This document shows positions 22,503 to 34,504 of a stretch of 64,000 nucleotides of DNA, piece by piece. Under the pieces are notes generated by a model. That model worked only from the letters and a program-made list of their open reading frames with translations, had not been told where the DNA came from and did not search any database. Position numbers and translations under genes: made by a program. Numbering within the stretch: the stretch's first letter is position 1; every line of letters begins with the position of its first letter. The stretch is from Oopsacas minuta (lineage: Eukaryota > Porifera > Hexactinellida > Lyssacinosida > Leucopsacidae), in assembly GCA_024704765.1 (NCBI GenBank), contig JAKMXF010000122.1, positions 457,068 to 521,067 of the forward strand, written 5' to 3'.

Positions 22503-23814
22503 TGCGGTACTTCATCACTACCTAGGTTGATAAAAGTAAATCCATACTTGATATAATAATTCAGATATTTTCTATTTTTAGCACTGCTAGCCAAGGTTAA
22601 ATTGTCAAATTATTGAATAGGTAGAGGGCTGTAAATACAGGTTAGGGATGTCTAAATTGTCTATAGGATATATACACACTGTAAACGAGGTGGTTAGTTG
22701 TCCCTTTAAAATCAGAATCTAAATTCACATCATGGACGATATTCGAAGCACCAAGCTTCAAATTTAAGTACTAGACAAGTAAAAATTTAATGATTTATAC
22801 ACTTGAAAAAATCAAAATGCAAAATTCGAAATCAAATGCCACCCCCCCCCCCTGCTTTAGACAATAACTATACAAATGCTTCATCACTCATGAAAATATG
22901 TTGAACTTCAGGTTTCGTTTTTCATTAATTGCTGTATTATGAGTGTGAATTTGGCAGCGAAATGAATCGAGCACATTTTGACACGTTATAATTATGTGAC
23001 CAGTGCAGGTAAAGAGATGCCATTTCGACTATACCAATACTAACCAAGGATCTTTATGTCATGCGTATATATCATCAATTATCTTTTAGTTTAATGTTAT
23101 TGCCTACAATCACACAGTAGTCAAATAGAGATAGAGTTACCACTAGTACTTTAGCAGCACTTAATCCTGTAGAGATCATCTAGTATATGTCATCTAAAAG
23201 ATCTAACTATATTTTGCTGTAATTAACTACTTGAATCTAATCTCCATACTTAACTATTTCTTTGAGCATCATTGTGCTGTATCAATTTCTTCAACAAAAC
23301 ACTCAGTTATCACGCTCTCCATTGTATTTCCTTTTGTATCTGGTTGAAAATGACTGAAATATAAATGCAAATACAACCTCTAGTCAGTCAATGGATGCAC
23401 ATGTGTATGTCGTTGAATCCATAACCAGAAAATATGTGCCAAAACGATCTATATCTTTAAATAGGAAATTTCGGTTTTGAGGAGTTGGGTTACTAGAAAC
23501 ACTTGTGAGACAATTCCCCACGGCCCTACTCGATCCATCTTACCTCACGATATATAACATCTATTGTAGTACAATTAAGCTCTGGAAGCAAATCATAATG
23601 CATATGCAATAGTTGGTACATTGTGCTCGATATTCATTTTTCAAATTTGTTATTAACAACTCTCAAAATTCTTTATGGTAAAGGCCTGAACCCGTATAAT
23701 ACATGATAGTGAACTGAAGTGACAAATTCCATAAAATGCATTCTTTAATTGCAGAAAGAATGATCGGAAATTTGAAGGAAGACTGTAATAAGTGTATTTG
23801 CGACAAATTTCCAC

Positions 23815-24530
23815 GATTACAAGATAACAACGATGGAGTACACAGCAGTTACATTATTGTAAAGACTAAAGAAATTGAGAAATAATACATCCATCAATAT
23901 ATTAAAAGTCACAAATTATCTAGCGACCCATAGTTTTTCTTTAAGAAATTGAATTATAGAATACGATTGAAGGCATCTGGAAGTTTGAGGCGATTCTGGT
24001 GGTAAATAAATCGAGAATTGTCTTCAAATTTGCAGTTCGTAATACACAAAAACTGTGAATTTAATGATTTTAGAATGCTGTTGTGGGTTAAGGCTTTTGA
24101 GTATTTCACGATCATAGTAATATCGTTAGAAACGTTCACATCTCAACTATCGATATTCATTAAAATAATTTAAATTCAGTGTGGTAAACAAAGACCAGTC
24201 TACTTTCTGTATAATCTAATCCATCGCCTTCAACTCTCACTTGCAAATTCAACTTTGAAATCTGATAGCTCAGCGAGTTGGAGGAAAGGAACTTCAGAAT
24301 CGAATTCGAAATTTGAGAGCGTTATTTCGAATGAAGTTGTATACAAACTCACTATGACAAAAATGTGAGTAAATAAAAATGTCTATATTGCCTAAAACGT
24401 CCAACAATCCTCTATTGAATGATACCAATTATGTTTAAATCAGAGGAGGACAAGTGAGTAAAATTAGTGATCGAAGTTTACATGGTCGAAGACTAAGCTA
24501 GCTTCACACTCGTGTCATTTTTATGGTTTT
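23815..24530 (-). repeat. Solitary right arm of A1-type repeat
   Basis: It matches 11315-11925 plus 13284-13490 in the same orientation: ATTACAAGATAACAACGAT, ATAGTAATATCGTTAGAAAC, TCTGTATAATCTAATCCATC, ATTGCCTAAAAC and the terminus GCTTCACACTC. It lacks the Tc1 seen in the other copy (empty site near 24351-24356). No left arm lies nearby. Confidence 0.75.
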
Positions 24531-25726
24531 GGACCTCTTTCAGAGGCATAAATAAAAAAATGAGACCATTTCTTGATTATTAGTCTAGCCTTAAAGCTGC
24601 ACCATATGACCATGATCTTCTCCAAATCTATTTCTTTGAGCGTGAATATTCGATAGTTAGATAATGTCTTACTATGTATTATATTCAAACTATAGTTGAA
24701 ACAAATTACATTGAAAATGCTTAGGAATCTGGATCAGCCAAATAAAAGCGAAAGTGCTACTGTAAACGTTATCTTGGTAATTCCGGTACGATTACACCAC
24801 CTCTAGACTTTGTATCAGCTATTTGTGAAGTCAGGAGCCTGGTGAACGCCGCATTCCCCCACTTAAGGACAGTATTAATTAAAATTTGTTTTAGCCACAC
24901 ACGAGATCCATATGAGCTTGCATCCGGGCGGTCGACTCAATAAAATTATCTAATTAATTCTGCGAGGATCAGCAGGAAAATTGGTTAATTCATAAAAATA
25001 TGAAATGGACTGAAAACAAATTGAATATTAGAATATACTAGACTAAGAAAGGTCATCCAAATTGTACTATTTGCTAGTTTATACACTCTGTGGTTAAATT
25101 ATATAGGGTTAATGGTGAAATAATGACAATATATTGCAGTGGCCAAATTACATGCGGGCGGCTGGGCTGAGCATGTTGTTAACTAAAAGTATCCTAATCC
25201 GCCACTGATTATACACATCTAACATATGCTGTGATGTATTTAAACTGCATAGGATATTTCAATTGGGATTTCAAAATTGTAATCTATATATTCAAATTTC
25301 CATTGAGCTTTCAACTCAATTAGAAAAAAATTCGTTTGAAAAGTATCATCGTGAGTCACTATGTTCCACTTTTTCCAATTACCACCATTGTACAATTTGG
25401 AACAGTGGAACATGGTGGCAATGATTGATAATTATCAACATAATTGGTAGCTATTAGAGGAACACTTGAGATAGACGAGTGTAGAATTAGCATAAATTGG
25501 CAGTACATAATACGTACCCTTCTGTAGAGAACAATTAGTATGTACAAACCGAAAATTCCTTGGATGTAAATAGTTTAGCTAACGTGACAATATTATGGCA
25601 AAGGAGAGAATTTCAGTGAATACAAATTGTAGGTATGAAAATAATTAGAAAAAAGTGTTATCCAGTGCTCATTGTATTCTCAGGGAACAAGAAAGAAGAT
25701 ATAAATTTACTGAAGAAGAAACTTAC

Positions 25727-28700
25727 AGTATTAATGACTTCAACAAATATTGTATATGTATCTAGCAATTCTCGATCTAATCCAATGTTAAGAAATAATT
25801 CACCACTATCTGTCACACTAAATTCAGGTGCAGCAAAAGGCGAATTTGATGAAAGCCGAAAAGTAGATTGTTGAAAGTCCACAACTGAATCTGCGTCTGT
25901 AAATTCGAGAGTTAGTAAGCGCCTGGAACGTCCATTCTGACTTGAAGGGTCTAAGTCTTCATCATAGTATATTGGATAAAACGAATTGCTAAACAAAGGA
26001 GGAATATCATTTTCATCCAACAACATAATATATATGTTAGTAGTAGAAGAAAGGCTTGGGCTCCCTTCATCATTAACCACAGCAACTGCGGTATAAAGTT
26101 GCTGATTCTCTCTATCTAAGAGGCCATTGACCTCAAGGAGCCCATCAGAATTAATACGAAATGATCGATCAAATTCAGCAGAATTTTCAGAAGCACTTGT
26201 AAAGAATACACGCCCATTCCCTAAGGTAGGGTCATCATCATCCAACGCTTCAAGAAAAAGTACAGAAAACCCAATGGGAGACAATTCAGATATCTCAATA
26301 GTAACGGGGACGTTAATAAAATATGGAATTTGATCATTGATGTCAATTATAGTAATCTGTATTTCAGCACTACCCTGTAATATGGGGTTCGCATTGAGAT
26401 TGGATGCCATGACAACCAGTAATTGAGAGCCAGAAACCTCCCGATCAAAACTTGCAATACTCGTAATTATTCCAGTCACAGCATCAACAGCAAAGTCCGA
26501 TGAATACAAATTAGGGATAAAGAAGGAAATTTCTGAATTGACAGTACCCACAACATCAAAATCAGATGCAGTAACGGTTTCAATTGTTGTACCTGAGGAG
26601 GAATGCTCAAGCAAATTTGCATAATAAATTGATTGTCCAAAGATAGGGGGAAATTCATTTACATCAATTATATCAATTATAAGAGTTTGAATATCAGAGC
26701 GAGGTGGATTAGCACCGTCAGCTGCTTGGATAATAAGTTCATATTGCATAATTTTCTCCGCACTTAAAGAACTATTTACATGTATACTACCAGTGTCAGC
26801 AATAATAAAGAAATCTCCAAAATCGCCACCAAGAATAGAAAGAGTAATTCTAGAATTGGTACCTTCGTCTATATCTGTGACATCAACATCGAAAACTAAT
26901 TCTCCAAATCCTGCATCTTCGCGTATCTGTGAAGAGAATGAAAATACATCTATGATAGGTGAATTATCGTTAACATCTAAAACAGTAATACTAACATTAG
27001 TGAGTGCTGTTAACACGGGATTGCCATTATCTTCTGCGCGAATTACTAATGGATAGAAATCCGAAGTTTCACGATCAAGTACACCATCAACCAAAATATC
27101 TCCAAAGTTTGGGTCAATACTAAACAATGGATCACCTGAGACAAAAACATAGGTTACCTCCCCATTTACACCTTCATCAAGGTCTGTAGCTATAACCATT
27201 CCAATTTTGAAATCAGCAGACCTATCCTCTAATACAGTGAAGCTGTAATTAGGCTGACTAAAAACGGGTACGTGGTCATTGTTATCAGTAATAGTTATGG
27301 TTACCTGTGTACTAGTGCACATCATTGGTGTCCCCATGTCACAAGCAGTCACAACAAGATTATAAGACGATTGAGTCTCTCTGTCTAAATCAGTGTTTAA
27401 TGTAATATTTCCACTATTATCGATTGCAAAGTGGACATCATTTACTCCAGAACTTATACTATAGGTTAAATTAGCATTTGTAGTAGCATCCTGATCTGTA
27501 GCTGCAACTGATATAACAAATGAACCCATCGGAAAAATTTCGGAAATCGATATTTCATAAGGTGGCATGAAAACTGGTGCATGATTGTTAACATCAATAA
27601 TTGAAATCTGAAGAGTAGATTGCGCAAATAAAGGTGGAAGACCTTTATCACTCACCTGAATAGTTAAAGTGAATTCACTTTGAGAATTAAAGTTCAGTGG
27701 AGCGATAATGGTAATTATTCCTGTTTCAGGTTCAATGCGAAACAATTCTCCAATATTTCCATCAGTTATATTAAAAAAGATATCTGCATTCAGCGACGAA
27801 TCAGAATCAGAATCACTTCCTAAAACTTGGTAAATGGTAGTACCACCGAAGGCGTCCTCAAGTACTTCAATGGAAAAGGGCAAATTATCTAATGTAGGGA
27901 TTTCGTCATTAACATCAAGAATAGCAATTGTAACCAAAATTGGAGAACTCTGAAGCGCAGGAATGCCGTTGTCAGTAATAAACAATAAGAGCGTATATTC
28001 ATCATCAATCTCTCTATTCAAAGTATTATTTGCAACAGTTATATCGGCAGTAGAGGAGCCGGGTAGCTGCTTGATCTGGAATGCATTATTATCATTACCT
28101 GACTCAATTCGAAAGGTAAATTCTCCATTTATGCCAGTATCTTTATCGGATCCACATATTTGTCCAATGATAGTATCAATAAGAGAATTTTCATTGACAG
28201 TAAATTGATAGTCAGCGGTTTGACAGAAGGTAGGAGCATTATCATTTGTATCGGAAATTTGTATGTGGAGTGAAGTCAAGCTTGATTTACTATTATCACC
28301 TGATTCATATGCTCTCACAGTCAACTCAAAAATGTTGTTTGAAAGGTCAAATAACGATAATATATTGGTCACAATTCCTGAATCTTCATCTATTGAAAAT
28401 AAGAGATCAAGGTTACCGCCAACAATATCATATTTAATAGTTCCACTTATGTCACTATCTGTTGCAATTAAGGTAATTATAACTGTATCCACGGAAGTAT
28501 TTTCAGGGACAGATACAGTATACAGAGGTAAATCAAAGATAGGTACATTATCGTTTTCATTCAATACAGTAATAATAATAGGAATTGATCCAGATAATGC
28601 AGGAGTACCACAGTCGGTCGCAACGAGGGTAATTTGATACTCACTGAGTCCATTAGGTCCATCAGAATCAACATCTAAGGATTGAATAAGTCGTATTTCT

Positions 28701-29755
28701 CCAGTATTAACATCAACGGAAAAAATGGTGGATAATGGTGAAAAAGAGTATTTAATATTCCCGCCATTTCCTAGATCTGGATCAGTGGCAATTGGAGAAA
28801 GGATTATTGTAGTAATAGGTGTTGTCTCCTGGATTGATGTCCTAAAAGAATTAACCCCTGGGAAAGATGGAGCTACATCATTTACATCATTTATTGTAAT
28901 AACAATGTTTGCAGTAGCAGTTAATCGATCCATTGCTATGAGGGCATTATCACGAACAACTACATCAAAGCTATAAATATCAGTTGATTCGCGATCAAGT
29001 TGTCCAGTAACAGACATTTCCCCAGAAATGCTATCAATGCTAAATGGTAGAATATTACCAGCAATAGGATCCTGAAAGCCAAACAGTAGTACCGCATTCT
29101 CATTAATATCTGTATCTAAAGCAGCAAGTATCACAACAACACTACCAGAATCATTCTCAGCCACAGCTCCAGTGTATAATGATTGTGTAAATAAAGGCAT
29201 GTTGTCATTAGCATCTTCAATCATTATACTAACGGTAGCGGTGCTAGTCATGAATGGTGAACCACTATCAAAAGCTATAATCACCAAATCATAACTATCT
29301 GTTAGCTCTCGATCAAGAGAAGCTGTAGTTTGTACAAGCCCGCTAGCAAGATTTACATCAAAATTACCTTGCGATCCAGAAAATATATGGTAGGATATCT
29401 CCATGTTAGCTCCTGAATCAGGATCAGAAGCAAAAACAGTAGTAACTGATGTACCAACAGAAACAATTTCATTCAATATTCTTGAATAACTCAAAGGAAA
29501 AAAGATTGGAGGATTATCATTGACATCTTCAACCAATATGGAAAGCGTAGCACTTGAAGTTAAAGATGGATTACCCATGTCTATAGCAACAATATGAATT
29601 TCAAAGGATGACTCAATTTCTCGATCTAAAGTCATGGATGCAATAAGGGAAATCACATAAGAAGGAGAAATAGAGAATATTGTATCAATATCCAAACTTA
29701 AAATAACTTCAGAATTCAAACCATCATCAAGATCAGAAAAGACAATAGGAGTATT
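25727..29755 (-). CDS. Giant cadherin, exon g: 4,029-nt exon with twelve EC linkers
   Basis: One uninterrupted exon of 1,343 codons, phase 0 at both ends. Acceptor CTCCCTTTAG ends at 29756; donor GTAAGT begins at 25726. The frame stays open after the donor to about 25658, but that tail (VSFFFSKF...) is intron. Cadherin repeats come about every 310-325 bp. Linkers lie near 29,520 (VEDVNDNPP), 29,205 (IEDANDNMP), 28,875 (INDVNDVAP), 28,550 (VLNENDNVP), 28,240 (ISDTNDNAP), 27,905 (ILDVNDEIP), 27,585 (IIDVNNHAP), 27,270 (ITDNNDHVP), 26,960 (VLDVNDNSP), 26,655 (IIDVNEFPP), 26,335 (IIDINDQIP) and 26,005 (LLDENDIPP). Nine of the thirteen repeats touched by this exon keep an LDRE-type motif (one as LNRE, one as FDRE); four do not (LDVDSDG, LFDLSN, LNFNSQ, LSAEKI). 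No membrane segment, EGF or laminin-G domain is present. By family knowledge this is calcium-dependent adhesion ectodomain on the cell surface. Fat, Dachsous and CDH23 types are the candidates. Confidence 0.95.
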
Positions 29756-30308
29756 CTAAAGGGAGAAGTTAAGGTAATTTTGAAGTAATTCAAGCAATTT
29801 AAGAGCATCATAAATACAAGATTTCAGTCAATATAGTTCAGAAAGACAAGCAAGAACGGACAAAATAAATGTATCACGATTGGCAAATGATGTTATATTA
29901 GTCTACCAAACTAGAGTCCAAAGAATATTTCAACGATTTCTAATGTCAAACAGTAATAATATTCTTGAAAGTAATTAGTAATAGACATTTGAAATGGTCA
30001 GAATGAAATACATGTTCCTAATTATCCCAAATTCACAAGTGGAACCAATTATCTAGAACAATTTTGAAACATTGTTATAAAAATGTGAAAATAGATCATT
30101 TATATATAGTGTATCGACAAAGAAATGAAATATTTCAGGATGAAAACAATTAACCTTTACAGTACGTCATGTTTTATCATCATATCCTACAATTAAGATT
30201 TTGAAAAATATGTACCCTATGCTGTAATTACCTCATGTCTAATATTTGAAACGAAATCTCCAACATAAAATTGAGCTATGTGCGAAAAGGTATGAAATCA
30301 TGATTAAT

Positions 30309-30340
30309 AATATGTTTATTCATTAATGAATAAACATATT
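30309..30340. repeat. 32-bp perfect palindrome
   Basis: The half-site AATATGTTTATTCATT is followed directly by its reverse complement. Weaker pairing continues outwards (ATGAAATCATGATTA on the left, TAATATTTCACAT on the right). It lies in cadherin intron f-g. Confidence 0.9.
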
Positions 30341-30429
30341 GCTAATATTTCACATTTTCAGATTTCTCCCTAAATAATCATTGAGTGAGAAACTGGAAAT
30401 GTCAAAGATTATATCTAGTATCTACAAAC

Positions 30430-31130
30430 TCATACAGTGGAGACATCCAGAATACTTTTGAACCTAACTTCCCAAGTAATTTTAACCACAATGACGCAAT
30501 CGAAGTTCACCTTCAATATTGGTGAGTATTTTACTAAGAAATACCAATATTATCGAAAAACTCACAAATCCTATGAAATGAATCATGATTGGTATTAACT
30601 TAGCACAAAAACATAATAGAAAGACGGTAGTAAATAAACTAAAAAATGGTTAACAATTAGGACATAATTATTTTGTGTTCGCATACATTTTTTGATGGAA
30701 TTCCTTCGATTTTTCTAGGATTGACTTGTTAATACTGTTTTTACGGCGAATATCACTAAAATGATTATTTTACGACTGTTTATGAAAATGAAGATCATCT
30801 TTTGATTAGTTAAACTAACATTTAACAAGCAGACGCTATCTTGATGAAAAGGATTAGTTTAAGTTTCGAAAATTTCTGAAAAATTGATAGTAATGAAAAA
30901 ATTACCATATATGGGCATGAGTTTTGATGCGTTATTGTAGTTAAAATAAGTTGTAAAGTAGGTTCAAAAGTATTCCAGATGTCTCCCCTGGATGTAGAAA
31001 CCTATTCATAGTTGAATTTGTGATGATAACTGCAATCCTTCATGATCAAACAAAATATAATCATTGGCCCGGAAATTTTGGCAATTCTTTGCTTAGCTAG
31101 CTGTGTATATAGTAAGCCATGGTATACATA
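30430..31130. repeat. Long-TIR repeat 'Y', copy 2 (left end truncated)
   Basis: Inverted inner arms: GAGACATCCAGAATAC at about 30440 against GTATTCCAGATGTCTCC at about 30972; the core TTTTGTGTTCGCATACATTT at 30672 matches copies 4 and 5; the right end is GCTAGCTGTGTATATAGTA near 31100. The outer left arm is missing. Confidence 0.75.
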
Positions 31131-31151
31131 ATGAATTAACAAAGTACTCAC

Positions 31152-31385
31152 CAAAACTACAGGAGTGCCTGCCGTCGCGTCCTCAGAAATTGTACCAAAG
31201 TATTCACTGGGAGAAAAGACAGGACTATTATCATTAACATCAAGAATATCTATACGTATAGTAGAGGTGCCTTGTCTAGTAGGTGTTCCATGATCCCGAG
31301 CTGCTAAAATAAGTTCATAATTTGATAGTAGTTCGCGGTCGATGTCAGTCTTCGCGACTTGTACCTGAGCTTCTCCAGAATTTAT
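31152..31385 (-). CDS. Giant cadherin, exon f
   Basis: 234 nt, 78 codons, phase 0 at both ends. Acceptor TCTCATTCTAG ends at 31386; donor GTGAGT begins at 31151. It encodes INSGEAQVQVAKTDIDRELL, AARDHGTPTRQGTST, DILDVNDNSPVF, then the start of a new repeat (FGTISEDATAGTPVVL). It has a canonical DRE, ARDHGTP and DVNDNSPVF. It joins exon e (FKIN + NINSGEAQ) and exon g (GTPVVL + NTPIVFSDLDDG) in frame. Confidence 0.88.
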
Positions 31386-31435
31386 CTAGAATGAGACTAA
31401 AATAAATAGTCAGAAGGATTATAGTTAACAGCGGG

Positions 31436-33192
31436 CAGTGGTGTCCTGCTGTGGGAGCGGGTCGGCGCCGCTCCCATACTTTTATTAACAAATCAAATTG
31501 GCAAGTAACAATTTCTTCACAAGTTACTGAATTTGTGTACCTGATATCTACAGTAGCATACAATCAATATTTGAAATAAATTGAAATTTGTTCCAAATAT
31601 AATTATGTCGAGTTGAGAGAGCAAATGTTTACTTTATAGCGCCGTGAATATATTGTACTTGTTTTGAAGAACAATGGGAAGTTTTACCTCAACTACGTAT
31701 TATTTTATCCGAATCTAGCGTTAATCGTAAACAAAATATCTATTTCAAATGATTCTTTTAATTAAGTAATAATTATATTACAAGCAACGTGTTTTGGAAT
31801 GTAGGATATATAAAATAATTAATTATATCATTCGTACCTATATCAAAAGTTTACATTTTTACCCCTACTTCTCTTTCATAGTTTTACTATAGATCTACCT
31901 CTTACGAGGTTTGATTTGTTATATGGCAGAATTCAACGAGGAACTAGTAGCTACAGCTACTGAACCTTAGGCATCACTACTTAAGAGATATAAACAAAGT
32001 ATCAATTCTTACTTCCTACCAACTCCACAAAATCCAAATAATTCTTATGAAGATGTGAACCTATTATCGGACGACTATCTCGAAGGCGCAAATTCGGACT
32101 CTCAAAATCCAACTTATTTGTACTTCTGAAGAGTATTGTGACATTGATGTAATTTCCGAGTGCACCATCAACCTTAATTAGCCTGAGATTTGGCCTTCTG
32201 ACAATTGGACGCCCAAGAAACAGTTGCATCCATGGCTATACTATAAAAATGGAAAATTAGGTTGACCAATCTGTAAACACGTGTCTTCTCTATCCATACA
32301 CAAGAGGCAGGGAGTACATATTTCAAATGAATGGGCCGAGGGTACTGTAATTATAATTGACTCGTTAGGGATTCTAAACTTAAATCATTGCGAAAAAAAT
32401 AATCATTCACAAGGATTCCAAAGCCCACATTTCAGCCCAAGAAATTAGTGTAGCCGCAGAGTTATCTTGTATGGAAAAACACATGGATATATCAAACAAG
32501 ATAGAACTGGATTCTACTCAAAGAATTTTTCGAACTGCATACTACATTGCCAAGAATAATAGACCCTATACTGATCATTCAGATTTAGTTGAACTTCAGC
32601 AAATAAACGGGACTGATCTCGGACTAAGCCTTCATTCTCGACAATCTGCCATAAAAATAATTGATCATGTTGCTGTTGAAATGCGAAATAAATTGTGTTT
32701 ACCCATGTACAAGAAATTCAAGGAAAAATTTCGATTCTTATTGACGAATCTACAACACGATCCAATAAGTCTGCGCTAATAGTATATTTAAAATGCAAAA
32801 ACTTCAAAGAATTTGGAGCCTCAATTCATTTTTTTAGATCTTGTTGAGCTCCAAAAGCAGGATGCCGCGACAATTTTTGATGCACTAATGAAATGTATGG
32901 GGAAATTTGGATTTAATGAATGTTATCTCAACCAGAATATGATTGGCTTTGCTTGCGATGGCGCAAGCGTGATGCTTGAAAATATAGCGATGTAGGAACA
33001 CGGATCGCTAAACAATTTCCTAACACTATTCTCTGGCATTGTTGAAATCATCGTTTTGAACTGTCAGTGTCTGACACAATCAAAAAATTAAATTCGATAA
33101 AGGATTTCAAGATATTTTCGACAAATTGTACTCCCTGTATTCACGTTCCCCTAAGAATCAACAAAGGGAACTTATTGAATGTTCTTTGGCTG
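31436..33192 (+). pseudogene. hAT transposase relic, KIAA1586-like, truncated by a later insertion
   Basis: A possible 5' terminus CAGTGGTGTCCTGCTG with a GC-rich hairpin lies at 31436-31480. Coding remains start near ATG 31924 (MAEFNEELVATATEP, stop, then KRYKQSINSYF) and continue with stops and shifts: WLYYKNGKLG near 32240, KSLRKKIIIHKDSKAH near 32380, TQRIFRTAYYIAKNNRPYTD at 32516-32575, IIDHVAVEMRNKL, FLDLVELQKQDAATI at 32829-32875 and ACDGASVMLENIA near 32950. Block order and FACDGASVML match KIAA1586-type hAT-derived proteins as I remember them. The reading frame is cut at 33193-33194 (TA) by the DD37D element. Confidence 0.75.
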
Positions 33193-33194
33193 TA

Positions 33195-34504
33195 CAGGGT
33201 GGCCAATAAGTTCTGACCCAAAATTAAAAACTTACCATAATGTAAGATATGTAAGTATTCACTATTTCTAATGAATTATATCTTGAGTAGACCATTTAAA
33301 TACCATCATCTAACACCTTGATTGCATATTAGCCCACACAAGATTTTTTTCACAATGAATCAGGAAAGAGCAGCAATAATTGAATTATTTTCTAATGGAA
33401 AATGTCCAGGAGAAATTTTGAAACTGCTCCATATCCCTAAATCGAGAAGGAAAATCGTTTATCGCACTATTCAACGTTACAATAAGACTGGGGGCATAAA
33501 AGACATGCCAAGAAGCGGTCGACCAAAGTCGGTAACAACTCCGAGGCTGAAAAAAGTTGTGATCGATAGAATACGGCGAAATCCTCGACGATCTCTCCGG
33601 AAAATGGCCTCTGAGCTCAAAGTTTCGCATGGATCGATGCAAAACCTTGTGAAAAACGACTTGCACCTCAAATCGTTTAAAAGAAGAACAGTTCACTTCC
33701 TTTCTGAGAAAATTGTGAAAAAGAGACTTGCCAGAAGCAAGGGCATGCTGACTCGGCTCGCAACTCAACCCCTGCAGAATATCATATTTTCTGACGAGAA
33801 ATTATTCACCATAGAAGAAGTGACTAATAAGCAGAATGATCGAATATTAGCCCACACGCCTTTGAGCATCACAGAAAAGCATCTGTATGTCAAACGGACA
33901 CAAAAACCTCAGTCGGTAATGGTTTGGGCCGGAATCTCAGCAAAAGGCCGTACTCCATTGGTTTTTGTCCCAGTAGGGATAAAAATAAATTCGTCAACAC
34001 ATCAAAAGTTGATCCTGCAGCCTGTGGTGAAAGATTTAAGCAAAACGATGTTTAACAAAGAGCCATTTCTATTCCAGCAAGACGGCGCACCGGCTCACAC
34101 ATCAAACATCTCCCAAAATTGGTTACGAGAAAACATTCCAGGTTTCATTACCAAGGAGGAATGGCCTCCATCAAGCCCAGATTTGAATCCAATGGACTTC
34201 TCAATCTGGTCCATATTGGAGAAAAATGCCTGTGCAAAGTCACATTCAAGTGTGGAAGCTCTGAAGAAGTCTTTGCACCGTGAGTGGGAAAAAATTCCAC
34301 AGGATAACCTACGAGCCGCCGTTGAGGCGTTCCTCCAACGTTTGAAGAGGGTAGTCGAAAAGAAAGGCGGTTACATTGAGTAGCTACTATCGAATGTATT
34401 GATATAGTTATCTAATAGAACTGGAATAAATCTTAGTGAATATAGTTTGATATTTTTTGAATTATGAATTTTTATCAATGGGTCAGAACTTATTGGCCAC
34501 CCTG
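33195..34504 (+). mobile_element. DD37D element, complete and apparently intact
   Basis: 1,310 bp. Both TIRs begin CAGGGTGGCCAATAAGTTCT and agree over at least the first 27 bases; TA is at 33193-33194 and 34505-34506. It encodes one intact transposase. It is inserted in the KIAA1586-like hAT relic and is antisense to the cadherin. Confidence 0.96.
33355..34383 (+). CDS. Intact DD37D transposase (Tc1/mariner superfamily), 342 aa
   Basis: I take ATG 33355 (MNQERAAIIELF); the frame is open 33 nt further up, but only with a TTG. Residues 1-100 hold two HTH units joined by PRSGRPKSV (52-60), which bind the terminal repeats. The catalytic Asp positions are D147 in IIFSDEK, D243 in FQQDGAPAH and D281 in SPDLNPMD. 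Exactly 37 residues separate the last two, the spacing called DD37D (maT-like). VWAGIS at 190-194 is the usual core strand. The C-terminus EKKGGYIE is shared with the relic at 10088 and the copy at 60825. There is no stop or shift. Family role: cut-and-paste transposition at TA. Length is normal. Confidence 0.95.
   Translation: MNQERAAIIELFSNGKCPGEILKLLHIPKSRRKIVYRTIQRYNKTGGIKDMPRSGRPKSVTTPRLKKVVIDRIRRNPRRSLRKMASELKVSHGSMQNLVKNDLHLKSFKRRTVHFLSEKIVKKRLARSKGMLTRLATQPLQNIIFSDEKLFTIEEVTNKQNDRILAHTPLSITEKHLYVKRTQKPQSVMVWAGISAKGRTPLVFVPVGIKINSSTHQKLILQPVVKDLSKTMFNKEPFLFQQDGAPAHTSNISQNWLRENIPGFITKEEWPPSSPDLNPMDFSIWSILEKNACAKSHSSVEALKKSLHREWEKIPQDNLRAAVEAFLQRLKRVVEKKGGYIE

Larger units (their letters stand above)
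18328..25726 (-). other. Cadherin intron g-h (7,399 bp)
   Basis: Bounded by the donor of exon g and the acceptor of exon h. It contains, on the opposite strand, the 20234-21408 ORF, plus a hAT fragment and an A-type repeat arm. Nothing recognisable was seen in 18328-19233, 19368-20233, 21460-22079, 22560-23814 (which has a C-rich run at 22842-22853) or 24531-25726. The last stretch has a short hairpin at about 25361-25411 (ATGTTCCAC / GTGGAACAT) and, at 25190-25206, a CAGTGGCGGATTA-like terminus (reverse strand) resembling the hAT end at 2203. Confidence 0.7.
29756..31151 (-). other. Cadherin intron f-g (1,396 bp)
   Basis: A short intron bounded by clear splice sites. It is filled by AT-rich DNA (29756-30300, nothing seen), a 32-bp perfect palindrome (30309-30340) and a copy of long-TIR repeat Y (30430-31130). 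Confidence 0.8.

Noticed and set aside
22842-22853. Run of C near 22845
   Set aside because: Simple low-complexity run with no structure around it.
25138-25206. Possible 69-bp MITE with CAGTGG ends
   Set aside because: The ends match only over about six bases and the flanking octamers do not agree. Only the right terminus (CAGTGGCGGATTA, reversed) resembles a hAT end.
25658-25726. Extension of the 4-kb cadherin frame to a stop at 25658
   Set aside because: A consensus GTAAGT donor begins at 25726, the following residues lose EC character, and exon h joins in phase.
25635-28976. Plus-strand frames opposite the cadherin exon (62-124 codons)
   Set aside because: They are reverse shadows of the EC-coding exon with no recognisable motifs.
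29719-29719. Start codon for an intronless cadherin gene
   Set aside because: That Met is internal to an EC repeat; the frame continues upstream to an acceptor at 29756 and joins exon f.
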